Positions 1 through 9,190 of a DNA stretch of 64,000 bases are shown here, piece by piece. Position 1 is the stretch's first letter. Each line of letters starts with the position of its first letter. Below the pieces are notes generated by a model. It searched no databases. It was not told the DNA's origin and saw only the letters and a list, made by a program, of their open reading frames with translations. Source of the stretch: Shinella zoogloeoides (GTDB lineage Bacteria > Pseudomonadota > Alphaproteobacteria > Rhizobiales > Rhizobiaceae); assembly GCF_033705735.1 (NCBI RefSeq), contig NZ_CP131131.1, positions 1,426,001 through 1,490,000 on the forward strand, read 5' to 3'. Both the position numbers and the translations under genes were made by a program.

Positions 1-995
1 TGATGGGCGGCGCCAACCACAACAGCCACGGCCTCAACATCGTCTTTCCGAAGGAGACGACGTTCCCGAACATGCCGGTCGCCGGTCCCGACCGGCGCTT
101 TGCCGCCATGCCCGGCTATCTCGGCGGTCGCTTCGACGTCTGCGGCAACAAGTGGTACGGCTCGAACCACGCCAACATGGAAAAGGGCCTGCCGCGCTCG
201 ATCCTGACCATGATGCTCAACGACAAGGACACCGGCGCGCCGCTGGCCCTGATGTCGGCCAACCTCTTGAGCGCAGCGCGCACCGGCGGCGTGCCGGGCG
301 TCGCCGCAAAGCATCTCGCCAACAAGGACGCCGAGGTCGTCTCGGTCGTCGGCTGCGGCCCCATCAACAAGGCCTGCTTCACCGCGATCATGACCCAGCT
401 CGGCGCGGTCAGGAAGGTCGTCTGTTTCGACCTCTTCCTCGACAAGGCAAAGGAGTTCGCGAACTGGGCGGCGGCGGAATACGGCGTCGAAGCCGTCGGC
501 GTCGACGATACCGAGGCCGGCTTCCGCGGCGCGGACGTGATCACCGTCGCAGCCTCCCGCCTGAAACCCCTGTTCTTCAAGGACGAGTGGATCAAGGAAG
601 GCGCGACGATCCTCGTCTCCGGCCCGTTCAACACGGACGAATCCTTCCTGACCAGCGCCAGGATCGTCTACGACCATACATCCCTGCAGGAAGCCTATGT
701 CGAGGACGCCATCGCCTCCGGCAACAAGGATGCCTATTACGGTAGCGTCATCGGCGGCCCGTTCTTCCGCCTCATCGATGCCGGCAAGCTGCCGGCGCTG
801 AAGGATTCGACGGGCCTCGGCGATGTCGTCAACGGCGAGAAGCCCGGCCGGGAGAACAGCAGGGAACGCGTGATCTTCATCGCCTGCGGCATGGCCGTCT
901 TCGATATCAGCTGGGGCTTCGATCTGCTCCAGAACGCCAAGGCCAAGGGAATCGGCCAGAGCCTCAACCTCTGGGAAAGACCCAGTCAGGGATGA
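1..995 (+). CDS. Ornithine cyclodeaminase-family protein (tyramine oxidase subunit B-like), 5' end outside window
   Basis: About 330 residues are visible. The reading frame is open to the left edge, and the first Met lies in a conserved internal MGGANHNSHG stretch, so roughly the first 40-50 residues are probably missing. The fold is the NAD(P)-binding ornithine cyclodeaminase/mu-crystallin type, with a Rossmann region around VVSVVGCGPINKACF. Conserved blocks such as KWYGSN and MMLNDKDTGAPLALM match, from memory, rhizobial proteins annotated as tyramine oxidase subunit B. The reaction is not proven; family members act as imine reductases, cyclodeaminases or lyases. The gene ends just before a GC-rich hairpin and converges with an efflux pump gene. 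The family call is firm; the substrate is inferred only from the annotation name. Confidence 0.8.
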   Translation, partial: MGGANHNSHGLNIVFPKETTFPNMPVAGPDRRFAAMPGYLGGRFDVCGNKWYGSNHANMEKGLPRSILTMMLNDKDTGAPLALMSANLLSAARTGGVPGVAAKHLANKDAEVVSVVGCGPINKACFTAIMTQLGAVRKVVCFDLFLDKAKEFANWAAAEYGVEAVGVDDTEAGFRGADVITVAASRLKPLFFKDEWIKEGATILVSGPFNTDESFLTSARIVYDHTSLQEAYVEDAIASGNKDAYYGSVIGGPFFRLIDAGKLPALKDSTGLGDVVNGEKPGRENSRERVIFIACGMAVFDISWGFDLLQNAKAKGIGQSLNLWERPSQG

Positions 996-1009
996 TCCTC
1001 GAAGGTCAT

Positions 1010-1030
1010 GCGCCCCACGCCGTGGGGCGC
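1010..1030. terminator. Hairpin between convergent genes
   Basis: A 21-nt inverted repeat with arms GCGCCCCACG/CGTGGGGCGC follows the first gene's stop codon by 14 nt and precedes a short T-rich stretch (CTTTT). It can form a 9-bp stem with a 3-nt loop. It fits a terminator for the plus-strand gene and may also serve the convergent MFS gene. The T-tract is short, so termination strength is uncertain. Confidence 0.5.
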
Positions 1031-1055
1031 AGGTCTTTTCACGGCGGCCCGCCCG

Positions 1056-2261
1056 TCAGGCGCGTGCCCGATTGGCGAGCCAGAAAGAGATCTGCGCGAC
1101 GACGCCCGCGCCGAACAGGACCGAGCCGGCAGCAAGCATCGGATTGCCGCCGAGGCCGCCAAGCGCCGTGCAGGCGGCACCGATCGCCATCTGCGCGGAG
1201 CCGTAAAGTCCCGAAGCGGATCCGGCGGCCTGCGGGTTGACGCCGAGCGCCTCCGTCAACGCCGCCGGGGACGCGAGCCCCGCGCCGAAGCTGAAGACCA
1301 GCATGGGCATTACCGCGAGCGCTACATTCAGCCAGCCCGAAAGGGCGGCGGCGAGAAACAGGGTCGCGGCGATGCAGCTTATCAGATTGCCGAGGATCAT
1401 CAGGCGCGCGGTCGGCATGCGTGAGACGGCGCGGCTTGCAGCAAGGCTTCCGAACCATATGCCGGCGACATTGATCGCCAGATAGACGCCGACCTCGTAG
1501 GTCGGCCGGTGAAGCTGGTTGACGAAGATGAAGGGCGCCGCGCCGATATAGGCATAAAGCGCGGTAGTGGCGCAGCCTCCGCCGATCGTATAGCCGAGAA
1601 AGGCCCGCGAACGCAGCAGCGCCAGATAATTGCGCATGACCTGCCGCACGTCCTTTCCGCCGGCCGTCGGGCGATCGCGAAGCAGCGCGTGGATGAGCGC
1701 GAGATTGGCAAGGCCCAGCAAGGTGAGCGCGACGAAGATCGATCGCCAGCCCGTCGTCTCGGCAAGCGCGCTTCCGATCAGCGGCGAAAGCCCGGGGCCG
1801 GCCATCGTCATCAGGTTCATCAGCGAGAGTTTGCGGGCGGCCTCGGCACCGGACGCACCGTCACGCACGAGCGCCCGGCCGAGCACGAGGCCCGAACAGC
1901 CGCCGAGCGCCTGGAACAGGCGCGCGACGATCAGCACCTCGACGGTCGGCGCAAAGAAGGCCGCAAGGCTCGCCGCCGTATAGATCAGCATGCCGGCGAT
2001 CAGCACCGGCCGGCGGCCATAGCGGTCTGACACCGGCCCATAGACAAGCTGCCCGACGGCAAGGCCGGCAATATAGGTGCTGAGCGTCAACTGCGTGGCA
2101 TGGGTCGTCGCGTCCAGGGACCTGGCCGCCAATGGAAGCGCCGGCACGAAGATATGCATGGCAAGCGTGCCGCTGAGCGTGATCAGCGCCAGCAGCCATA
2201 AAGGCGTGCGGACAGGCGCGGCAGGCGTCACGGCCTCCGACCGGCCGGACAGGATCGTCAT
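1056..2261 (-). CDS. Bcr/CflA-type MFS multidrug efflux transporter
   Basis: This is a 401-residue inner-membrane protein with about 12 hydrophobic helices, the normal length for the Bcr/CflA drug:H+ antiporter family. MFS motif A is clear at residues 75-86 (GPVSDRYGRRPV) between helices 2 and 3, and helices 5-6 carry the usual proline/glycine-rich antiporter region (LMTMAGPGLSPLIG). The start codon overlaps the stop of the upstream marR gene by 4 nt (ATGA), so the two are translationally coupled and co-transcribed. Control is expected from the MarR protein acting at the palindrome upstream of the pair. The exported compound cannot be told from sequence; bicyclomycin, sulfonamide and unrelated metabolites are known for relatives. 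Confidence 0.88.
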   Translation of the reverse strand: MTILSGRSEAVTPAAPVRTPLWLLALITLSGTLAMHIFVPALPLAARSLDATTHATQLTLSTYIAGLAVGQLVYGPVSDRYGRRPVLIAGMLIYTAASLAAFFAPTVEVLIVARLFQALGGCSGLVLGRALVRDGASGAEAARKLSLMNLMTMAGPGLSPLIGSALAETTGWRSIFVALTLLGLANLALIHALLRDRPTAGGKDVRQVMRNYLALLRSRAFLGYTIGGGCATTALYAYIGAAPFIFVNQLHRPTYEVGVYLAINVAGIWFGSLAASRAVSRMPTARLMILGNLISCIAATLFLAAALSGWLNVALAVMPMLVFSFGAGLASPAALTEALGVNPQAAGSASGLYGSAQMAIGAACTALGGLGGNPMLAAGSVLFGAGVVAQISFWLANRARA

Positions 2262-2728
2262 GATTTTCTATCGCTTTCGTTCATGGTCAGCAGCTGTCCG
2301 CAGACCTGTTCGAGAACATGGCGGGAGATCGCCAGATCGGTCTGCGTGATACCGGCAAGGACTTCGTCCTCGATGCCTTGCGACACGCTTTCCACCTGCC
2401 GCACCAGCGCCCTGCCCGCCGCGGTGATGGCGATCGCCTTGGCCCGCCGGTCCTCCTCGTCGGGATGCTGCTCGATCAGGCCGGCCGCATCCAGATTGGC
2501 GAGGATGCGGACGACCGAGGACGTATCGAGCGTCAGCACAGCGGCCAGATCCTTCTGTCGCATGGGTCTGCCTGCCTGCGCCAGCCGCAACAGCGGCAGC
2601 CATGTCGCCTCCGAAAGGCCGAACGCCTGAAGCCGCGCATCGACAGCCTTGCGCCATTGGCGCGAGACCAGGCTGATGAGCGTACCGAGGCGGCGGCTGG
2701 AAAGAGGAAGCATCGGGTTCGATGGCAT
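2258..2728 (-). CDS. MarR-family transcriptional regulator
   Basis: A 156-residue winged-helix protein of standard MarR length. The recognition region SEATWLPLLRLAQAGRPMRQ and the wing DTSSVVRILANLDAAGLIEQ with DRRAKAIAITAAGRAL are typical (residues about 37-110). It is the first gene of a two-gene operon with the MFS pump, and a perfect palindrome lies about 10 bp upstream of its start, which fits autorepression relieved by a ligand. An alternative start at residue 6 is possible, because neither start has a convincing Shine-Dalgarno sequence. The ligand is unknown. Regulator family is sure; the autorepression model is inference from context and the palindrome. Confidence 0.87.
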   Translation of the reverse strand: MPSNPMLPLSSRRLGTLISLVSRQWRKAVDARLQAFGLSEATWLPLLRLAQAGRPMRQKDLAAVLTLDTSSVVRILANLDAAGLIEQHPDEEDRRAKAIAITAAGRALVRQVESVSQGIEDEVLAGITQTDLAISRHVLEQVCGQLLTMNESDRKS

Positions 2729-2737
2729 CGCGTCGGC

Positions 2738-2765
2738 CTATTTAGTTTGCATGCAAACTAAATAG
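2738..2765. promoter_or_regulatory. Perfect 28-bp palindrome, likely MarR operator
   Basis: Each 14-nt arm reads CTATTTAGTTTGCA and its exact complement, centred between 2751 and 2752. It is AT-richer than its surroundings and sits directly upstream of the marR start. A partial extra copy of one half (ATGCAAAC) occurs just beyond it near 2771-2778. Symmetry, position and operon type support binding by the adjacent MarR homodimer. Confidence 0.75.
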
Positions 2766-3145
2766 ATGACATGCAAACCAATTGCAAGACCCCGCGTGTC
2801 GTGAGGATGGATGCCTGCCCAGGTCCATTTCAGTTCGGCGCGAAGCATCGCCGCCTATCCTTGCCTCGGCTCGGCACGCGGTTTCGATGAAGATGCAGAG
2901 ACCAATCTGCTTTTGCGCAGTCCATTGCGATTTGAGGGCAAGGATCGAGGTTCAGCGTGGCTGCAGAGATGGGGTCGCTCATCAGCACGAAACAAGGAGT
3001 GACAGTCGTCACCATTGCCAAGCCGAAGACGACCGCGCCCGACCAGACATTCCTACCCTTCGACCTCTATTTTTCGGAGAACATCCGAGGCCGCTGCGTA
3101 GCGCCCGAGCGCGGTGCATCCAGCATCCTTTCCGGCCCGCAAAGC
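2766..3145. other. 380-bp gap with no recognised gene
   Basis: This lies between the marR promoter and the 3' end of the minus-strand fhuB gene. Short open frames exist on both strands but none has a ribosome site, a recognisable domain or a start supported by context. I see no tRNA or clear terminator. It probably holds the 3' end of the fhuB transcript and the marR promoter. Confidence 0.5.
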
Positions 3146-5146
3146 TCACCTGTTCGATGCTCGTCCGTTTGATCGCGGCCGCAGGAGAAGCGTAAAGAGC
3201 GGGGCACCGATGAGGGCGGTGATGAGGCCGGCGGGGAGTTCGTTGGGGGCGATCAGGCTGCGTCCGACGATGTCGGCCATCGCCAGCAGGAGCGCGCCGA
3301 GGATCATCGCGACGGGCAGGAGGCGAGCGTGTCTTGGGCCGGTGAGCAGGCGGGCGGCGTGCGGGGCGAGCAGGCCAATGAAGCCGACGGCGCCCATGGA
3401 CGAGACGGCGACGGAAACGCACAGGCCCGCGCAGGCGATCGTCACGATGCGCATTCCTTTCGAGGCGAGGCCGAGGGCGCGAGCCGTTTCGTCGCCGAGG
3501 GCGAGCGTGTCGAGATGGCGCGCGGCCGCGACGGCGGCGAAAAGCAGGAGGGCAAGCCAGGGCATCAGCATGAGGGCATCCTCGTAGCCGCGGCCATGAG
3601 TGGAACCGGCAAGCCACGACAGCGCTTCGGCCGTCTGCAGCCGCGCCTCGACCACGACGAGGGTTCCGGCCGCGCCGAGGCTCGCCGCCGTCGCCACCCC
3701 GGCAAGCACCAGCTTTTCGGGCGAGCGGCGCAGGCCGAAGGGCAGGACCAGGAGAAGCGCGGCGAAGGCGCCGCCGGCCGTCACCATCTGGAAAGGCAGC
3801 GAGCCGGGCGCAAGCCCCGCAAGCAGAGCCAGCAGGCTGAAGAGCGCCGCGCCCTGCGTCAGGCCGAGCGTTTCCGGGCCGCAGAGCGGGTTGCGGGTCA
3901 CGGCCTGGAGCAGGACCCCGGCGGCTGCGAGAAACGCACCCGCGCCGAGCGCGATCAGGAGGCGGGGCGCCCTGAGATCTAGATTCGCGAGCACCTCGCT
4001 GGGGGAAAGCGAGAGGCCGTCGCCGAAGACCAGACCGGCGAGCAGGATTGCGGGAAGCGCGATGGCGATGCCGCCGGCAAGAGAAAGACCGCCGAGCCGC
4101 TTCGACAGGCCGGGATCGCGATGCCTTCGCTCCGCGCCGGTGCGGGCGACCCGCAGGACGACCAGCATGGCCGGCGCGCCGAAACACGCGATGACCGTTC
4201 CCGTCGGCAGGACCGTTCCGCTGGTGGAGAGAAGCTGGACCGTCACGTCCGCAAGCAGGACCGCGTTGGCTCCCCATAGCGCCGACAGAGGCAGGACGCG
4301 GCGATGGCGCGTCAGGCCCAATGCGCGCAGGAGATTGGGAATGGCAAGCCCGACGAAGCCAACGGGACCGGCAAGCGCGACCGCCGCGCCCGACAGGACG
4401 ACGCTTGCCGCAAGTCCGAGCAGCGTCGTTATCCGGGTCATGCCGAGGCTTCTTGCGGCATCGTCCCCGAGCGCAAGCAGATCGAGCGCGCGGGTCGTTC
4501 CCAGCAGAAGGGCCAGCGCCGCCAGGATCGCCGGGCCGGCGGTCGCGACCTTCTGCCAGCCCGTCTGGTCGAGAATGCCGGACGACCAGAGGACCAGCCC
4601 GGAGGCGCGCTCGTCGGCCATCAGCACGATCGCCGAAGCGAGCGCGGAGAAACTGAGCGAGATCGCGACGCCGGCCAGCGCCAGGCGGACGGGCGGGGCG
4701 CGAAATCCGCCACCCAGCGTCAGGCAGGCGGCCGCGCCGGCCATGCCGCCGAGGACGGTGGCCGCAAGCGACGGCATCTGAAAGGGCAGGAGCAGCGTGG
4801 CGATGACGAGGGCGAGATGCGCCCCGCTGGTGACGGAGAGGATATCGGGAGCGGCAAGAGGGTTGCGCAGCGTGGTCTGCATCACCGCGCCGGCGACCGC
4901 CAGTGCGGCGCCGATCAGCATCGCGGCGGCAACACGCGGGGCGCGGACCGTTTCCAGTATGGCTTGCGGCAGGGTCGCCGGGCGATGCGGGAAAGCCAGC
5001 ACATCGGACCAGCCGATAAGGCTGCTGCCGAGCCGGAGATCCAGCACTGCGAGGACGAGCAGCAGGAAGAGGCCGGTGAGCCACAGGCCATTGCCGGAGA
5101 CGGCTCCAGACATGGCCTTCGATATGGGCAGCCTCGCACCCGTCAT
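3146..5146 (-). CDS. fhuB: Fused ferric-siderophore ABC permease (FhuB type)
   Basis: A 666-residue inner-membrane protein made of two tandem FecCD permease halves of about 330 residues each. Each half repeats the family pattern: LRAPR(L/V), an LQ/MQ...T.RNPLA/C.P..LG(V)T.GA segment and a GPVGFVGL/GAVGFIGL cytoplasmic coupling region. A fused double permease is the hallmark of FhuB, the hydroxamate-siderophore transporter; FecCD pairs are otherwise separate genes. The ATG overlaps the stop of the ATPase gene (ATGA), which sets the start at 5146; the frame is open further upstream but there it reads antisense-like arginine/proline-rich sequence inside the ATPase gene. With the ATPase, FhuD-like binding protein, outer-membrane receptor and FhuF next door, ferric hydroxamate import is the best guess. 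Confidence 0.88.
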   Translation of the reverse strand: MTGARLPISKAMSGAVSGNGLWLTGLFLLLVLAVLDLRLGSSLIGWSDVLAFPHRPATLPQAILETVRAPRVAAAMLIGAALAVAGAVMQTTLRNPLAAPDILSVTSGAHLALVIATLLLPFQMPSLAATVLGGMAGAAACLTLGGGFRAPPVRLALAGVAISLSFSALASAIVLMADERASGLVLWSSGILDQTGWQKVATAGPAILAALALLLGTTRALDLLALGDDAARSLGMTRITTLLGLAASVVLSGAAVALAGPVGFVGLAIPNLLRALGLTRHRRVLPLSALWGANAVLLADVTVQLLSTSGTVLPTGTVIACFGAPAMLVVLRVARTGAERRHRDPGLSKRLGGLSLAGGIAIALPAILLAGLVFGDGLSLSPSEVLANLDLRAPRLLIALGAGAFLAAAGVLLQAVTRNPLCGPETLGLTQGAALFSLLALLAGLAPGSLPFQMVTAGGAFAALLLVLPFGLRRSPEKLVLAGVATAASLGAAGTLVVVEARLQTAEALSWLAGSTHGRGYEDALMLMPWLALLLFAAVAAARHLDTLALGDETARALGLASKGMRIVTIACAGLCVSVAVSSMGAVGFIGLLAPHAARLLTGPRHARLLPVAMILGALLLAMADIVGRSLIAPNELPAGLITALIGAPLFTLLLRPRSNGRASNR

Positions 5147-5952
5147 CGCACGTCCCGGTTGTCGTCGATCCAGTCGACCAGGCAGAAGGGCCGGCCGTCG
5201 CGCGGGTGCGGCACCACGTCGACCTTGCAGCCGAAGGCTTCCGAGAGGAGGGCCGGCGTCAGGGTTTCGGCCGGCGTGCCGATGGACAGCACCTCGCCCT
5301 TGCGCATCAGTACGACGTCGTCGGCCAGGTCCATGACCTGGTTGAGGTCGTGGAGGACGGCCACGATCGTCAGTCCCTCGCGCCGGTTGAGGCGGCGCAG
5401 CAATGTCAGTAATTCGGCCTGGTGGCGAATGTCGAGAAAGCTCGTCGGCTCGTCGAGGAAAAGCAGCTTCGGCTCCTGCGCAAGCGCCATGGCCACCCAG
5501 GCGCGCTGGCGTTCCCCGCCGGAAAGCGTGGCGATCTGGCGTTCCCGCATCGCGCCGAGATCGACCCGCTGGATGGCGGCCTCGATGGCCCCGCGGTCCC
5601 GCGCGGTCAGGCGCCCGAGCCAGGGGCGGTGCGGATAGCGGCCCTGCTCGACCAGTTCCTCGACGTTTAGCCCTGCCGGCGTTTCGGGATTCTGGCTGAG
5701 CACGGCAAGCTGGCGGGCGATATCGCGGCGGGAAAGCTCGACGAGGGGCCGGCCGGCCAGCGTCACGACGCCACTCGTCGGCGTTTCCAGTCCGGCGAGG
5801 CATTTCAGCAGCGTGCTCTTGCCGGAACCGTTGGCGCCGCAGATGGCGGTAATGTGGCCGGGGCGTATCGAGACGCTGACGTCGCGAAGCGCATGGACCC
5901 CCTCAAAGACCATGCCGACGCCTCGCGTCTCGGCAACAGGAATCATGCTCAT
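5143..5952 (-). CDS. fhuC: Iron-siderophore ABC transporter ATP-binding protein (FhuC/FecE type)
   Basis: A 269-residue cytoplasmic ATPase that powers the FhuB permease. It shows Walker A GANGSGKST (residues 39-47), the signature LSGGERQR, Walker B LLFLDEPTSFLD and the H-loop VLHDLNQ, all normal for the siderophore/cobalamin ABC group. The start at 5952 is chosen because it forms an ATGA overlap with the stop of the upstream AraC gene; a second Met lies two codons later. It overlaps fhuB by 4 nt at its other end, so AraC-fhuC-fhuB form one coupled operon. Length is standard and no key residue is missing. Confidence 0.9.
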   Translation of the reverse strand: MSMIPVAETRGVGMVFEGVHALRDVSVSIRPGHITAICGANGSGKSTLLKCLAGLETPTSGVVTLAGRPLVELSRRDIARQLAVLSQNPETPAGLNVEELVEQGRYPHRPWLGRLTARDRGAIEAAIQRVDLGAMRERQIATLSGGERQRAWVAMALAQEPKLLFLDEPTSFLDIRHQAELLTLLRRLNRREGLTIVAVLHDLNQVMDLADDVVLMRKGEVLSIGTPAETLTPALLSEAFGCKVDVVPHPRDGRPFCLVDWIDDNRDVR

Positions 5953-6692
5953 GAAAGAACCTCGCGCATCGCCTTGCGCAGTGCCGAAAGGCTGCGGTAG
6001 CCGACATCGACGGCGGCCTCGTCGAGGCGCGCGCCCTCCGCCCGCCGGCGCATGACATGGGCCATGCGCATGCGCCGGCGCCATTCGGAAAAGCTCATGC
6101 CCGTCTCCGTGCGGAAGCGGCGGGTCATGGTGCGGCGGCTCATGCCGAGCCTGTCGGCCCAATGGTCGATGTCGAGATCGATGGAGGGCGTTTCGGCAAG
6201 GTCGTTGCACAGTTTCTGGAGCCGCCTGTCGGTCGGCATGGGCAGGGCGAAAGGGCTCTCCTCGGCGCTGGCGATCTCCTCGAGGATCAGCGCGACGAGA
6301 TGGCCGCCACGCCCCTCCACGTCATAGAGGACGGGCTCGCCGAGCAGGGCCGAAATGGTGGCGGAAAGCAGCGCCGACATCGGAATGACCCGGATGGGCT
6401 CCCAATTGACCTGCGGCGTATCGTTCGCCTCGATATAGAGCGATTGCATGGCGACGCGGCCATGCGCGGTGACGGCATGGGGCACGTTGGGCGAGATCAG
6501 CAGGCCGTAGCCGCTTGGGACGATGAAGGAGGCGGAGGGGATTCGGGCCGTCATGAAGCCGTCCTTGATCAGCAGGAGCTGCCCGCGGCGATGGCTGTGC
6601 CAGCCGGAATCGACGCTGCCCTGATAGACCCGTGCCATCGCGGCCATGGGGCGCGGGACGTTCTGAAGATCGATGGCTTGCGGCCGCCTCAT
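5949..6692 (-). CDS. AraC-family regulator of the siderophore uptake locus
   Basis: A 247-residue protein with an N-terminal cupin-like sensing half (GWHSHRRGQLLLI, residues about 25-110) and a C-terminal AraC double helix-turn-helix (LDIDHWADRLGMSRRTMTRRF to the end). The start at 6692 is preferred over upstream in-frame Mets because GGAGG lies 4 nt before it; the longer form would add 53 low-complexity residues. It is the first gene of the AraC-fhuC-fhuB operon and diverges from the TonB receptor operon. AraC regulators beside siderophore receptors (PchR, RhrA and YbtA are examples) usually activate uptake when the cognate ferric siderophore enters, which I infer here. Confidence 0.85.
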   Translation of the reverse strand: MRRPQAIDLQNVPRPMAAMARVYQGSVDSGWHSHRRGQLLLIKDGFMTARIPSASFIVPSGYGLLISPNVPHAVTAHGRVAMQSLYIEANDTPQVNWEPIRVIPMSALLSATISALLGEPVLYDVEGRGGHLVALILEEIASAEESPFALPMPTDRRLQKLCNDLAETPSIDLDIDHWADRLGMSRRTMTRRFRTETGMSFSEWRRRMRMAHVMRRRAEGARLDEAAVDVGYRSLSALRKAMREVLS

Positions 6693-6994
6693 ATCGCCTC
6701 CATGCTGCGCGGGACGCTTCGTTTCCCCTGCAGAAGGGGCGCTGCCGCCTTCCGCGGCGGGAGCCATAGTCTGAACGAGACGATTTTTCAAAAGCATGGA
6801 TTGGCCCGTTTTCGGCGAAAATGGAAAGAGGGTGCGAGTGGGCCGGAACATGGCCCGATCGCGCCCAAATTTGACCTGACAATATTGAGTAAAAAAGTCT
6901 ACTTAAATCGTGAAAATCGGTGGGAATGCTGGAAAGCCAGTACCGGCTTGCACCGCTCCCGCCGCATGCCTTCATGAAACGACAGGTCTGCCCA
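6693..6994. promoter_or_regulatory. Divergent promoter region between AraC-fhuCB and receptor operons
   Basis: About 300 bp separate the preferred starts of the two operons. The stretch near 6870-6915 is AT-rich for this genome and is the likely place for both promoters and for iron- or AraC-dependent control. I cannot name a confident Fur, RirA or Irr site by eye. Open reading continues into it from both sides, so the starts chosen here could be extended. Confidence 0.4.
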
Positions 6995-9190
6995 ATGATG
7001 AATTCCGTTCCCTTCCCCCGCGAAATCCTTTCCCGGCATCGCGGCGAGGCAAGATATGCCGCCCTGGTTTCGGGCGTGGCGCTGCTGACGCTTTCCGGCG
7101 CGGGCGCGCTCGCGCAGGACAGCGCCGGCGTGACGCAGCTGCAGGCCGTCACCGTCGAGGGCGGCAACGCCAGGAAGGGCGCGCGCCTGGAGCAGCGCGG
7201 CTATGTGGCGCGCGACAGCGCATCGGCCACCAAGACCGCCACGCCGGTCAAGGAAACGCCGCAGTCCATATCCGTCATCACGCGGGGCGCCATGACGGAC
7301 CGCGCCGTGCAGACGGTTTCCGACAGTCTCGTCTACAGCGCCAACGTCAACGGGCAACGCTATGGCAACGACACGCGCTCGGAATATTTCACCGTCCGCG
7401 GCTTTCCGGCCGACCTCTATCTCGACGGGCTGCGCATTCCGCAGATCGCCAACCAGCCGGGCGGCTATGCGGGCTTCCGGGTCGATCCCTATTTCCTCAA
7501 TCGCGTGGACGTGCTGCGCGGCCCGAGCTCGGCCCTGTTCGGCCAGACGAATGTCGGCGGCGTCATCAACATGGTCAGCAAGGATCCGTCCGAGACGCCC
7601 GGCACGGAGGTCTACGGCCGCCTCGGCAGCTTCAACCTGAAGGAGGTCGGCTTCGACACGACCGGGCCCCTCGGCGAAGACACCGGCATGAGCTACCGGG
7701 TCGAGGGTATCTATCGCGACAGCGATACGCAGGTCGATTTCGGCAAGAACGACCGCTTCGCCATCAGCCCGACTATCCGGTGGTCGCCGGACGAGGACAC
7801 AAGCCTGACGGTCTACGGCGCCTATATGAAGGACGATGCGGGCCAGACCGGCGCGATCATCCCCGCCGTCGGCAGCGTGCTTCCCAACAGCCTCGGCCTC
7901 ACCATCCCGCGGGATTTCTCCGACGGAGACCCCTCGCTCGCCATCTATGACAAGGAAACGGCCTATATCGGCTACCGTTTCGAGCATGCGCTGAACGAAG
8001 ACCTGACCCTGCGGCAGAACTTCCGCTATTCCTATCTCGACACCAACTACCAGAACCTCTTCACCAGCGGTTGGGTCCTCGGTTCGCAGCAGACGATCAC
8101 CCGGACGGTCTACAATGCCCAGCCGACGCTCAATGCGCTGGCGCTCGATACCAGCCTGGAATACCGCTTCGACACCGGACCGGTGCAACACACCGTTCTC
8201 GGCGGCCTCGACCTGCAATGGCAGAAGCTCGCCAACGATACCGGCTCGCGCGCGGGGCCGACACAGGATGTCTTCAACCCAATCTACGGCCCTGCCGTCA
8301 TGCCCGCGACGCTGACCGACCATCTCGACCAGGTCCAGCGACAGGTCGGGATCTACGCCCAGGACCAGATGGAGCTGGGCAACTTCCGCCTCACGGTCGG
8401 CGGGCGGCAGGACTATGTCAGCATCGATTCCGACAACACCAAGCTGGCGACCGGCGTGACGACATCCTATTCGCAGGACCCCAGCGCCTTCACCGGCCGG
8501 GTAGGCGCGGCCTATGTCTTCGACAACGGCTTCGTTCCCTATGCCCTCTATTCCAAGTCCTTCCTTCCCGTGCTGACGCTGGCGCCCCAGCTGCTCAAGC
8601 CGACGACCGGCGAGCTGAAGGAAGTCGGCGTCAAGTACATGTCGCCGGACGAGGACTTCTCCGTCATGCTGTCCGGCTTCGAGGCGACCCAGCAGAACGT
8701 CGTCCAGCGCGTCGCCACCGTCTACCACCAGACGGACGAGATCCGCGTGCGCGGCGTCGAACTCGAAGCCACAGCCAATCTGTGGGACGGGCTGAACATC
8801 ATCGCCGCCGCAAGCGTACAGGATCCGGAAATCACCCGCAGCCAGACGGCCTCGCAGGTCGGCAAGATGCCCTTCACCGTGCCGAAGCAGCAGCAATCGC
8901 TGTTCATCAGCTACGAGGTTCCGACGCCCGACGGCTGGGACGGCAAGCTCACGGTCGGCGGCGGCGTGCGCCATATCGGCAAGACGGCGGGCGACAGTAC
9001 CAACAGCTTCTTCGTACCGGGCTACACGCTGGTCGATGCCTTCGCCCGCTACGAGCATGACCGCTTCGCTTTCCAGCTCAACGGCTATAATCTTGGCGAC
9101 AAGACATACGTCGCGGGATGCGCCACGGCCACGCAATGCTACTATGGACAGGGACTGACCGTCGTGGGCACGGTGAGCGTCAAATGGTGA
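6995..9190 (+). CDS. TonB-dependent ferric-siderophore receptor
   Basis: A 731-residue outer-membrane receptor. Residues 1-40 form a long signal peptide ending GALA, followed by a TonB-box-like LQAVTVEG. The plug domain starts near KTATPVKETPQSISVI and contains YFTVRGF and the conserved VDVLRGPSSALFGQ...GGVINMVSK. The rest is a beta-barrel ending in an aromatic residue (VSVKW), as expected for outer-membrane insertion. The frame opens at a GTG 75 nt earlier; I prefer the MM at 6995 because the signal peptide then has a sensible length. Plug and barrel resemble the FhuA/FoxA/FpvA siderophore group. It overlaps the next gene by 7 nt. Confidence 0.9.
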   Translation: MMNSVPFPREILSRHRGEARYAALVSGVALLTLSGAGALAQDSAGVTQLQAVTVEGGNARKGARLEQRGYVARDSASATKTATPVKETPQSISVITRGAMTDRAVQTVSDSLVYSANVNGQRYGNDTRSEYFTVRGFPADLYLDGLRIPQIANQPGGYAGFRVDPYFLNRVDVLRGPSSALFGQTNVGGVINMVSKDPSETPGTEVYGRLGSFNLKEVGFDTTGPLGEDTGMSYRVEGIYRDSDTQVDFGKNDRFAISPTIRWSPDEDTSLTVYGAYMKDDAGQTGAIIPAVGSVLPNSLGLTIPRDFSDGDPSLAIYDKETAYIGYRFEHALNEDLTLRQNFRYSYLDTNYQNLFTSGWVLGSQQTITRTVYNAQPTLNALALDTSLEYRFDTGPVQHTVLGGLDLQWQKLANDTGSRAGPTQDVFNPIYGPAVMPATLTDHLDQVQRQVGIYAQDQMELGNFRLTVGGRQDYVSIDSDNTKLATGVTTSYSQDPSAFTGRVGAAYVFDNGFVPYALYSKSFLPVLTLAPQLLKPTTGELKEVGVKYMSPDEDFSVMLSGFEATQQNVVQRVATVYHQTDEIRVRGVELEATANLWDGLNIIAAASVQDPEITRSQTASQVGKMPFTVPKQQQSLFISYEVPTPDGWDGKLTVGGGVRHIGKTAGDSTNSFFVPGYTLVDAFARYEHDRFAFQLNGYNLGDKTYVAGCATATQCYYGQGLTVVGTVSVKW

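Noticed and set aside
3009..5084. Long arginine/proline-rich minus-strand frame across the fhuB region
   Set aside because: It is an out-of-frame shadow of the fhuB gene; it has no domain and no start, while the FecCD permease frame is clear.
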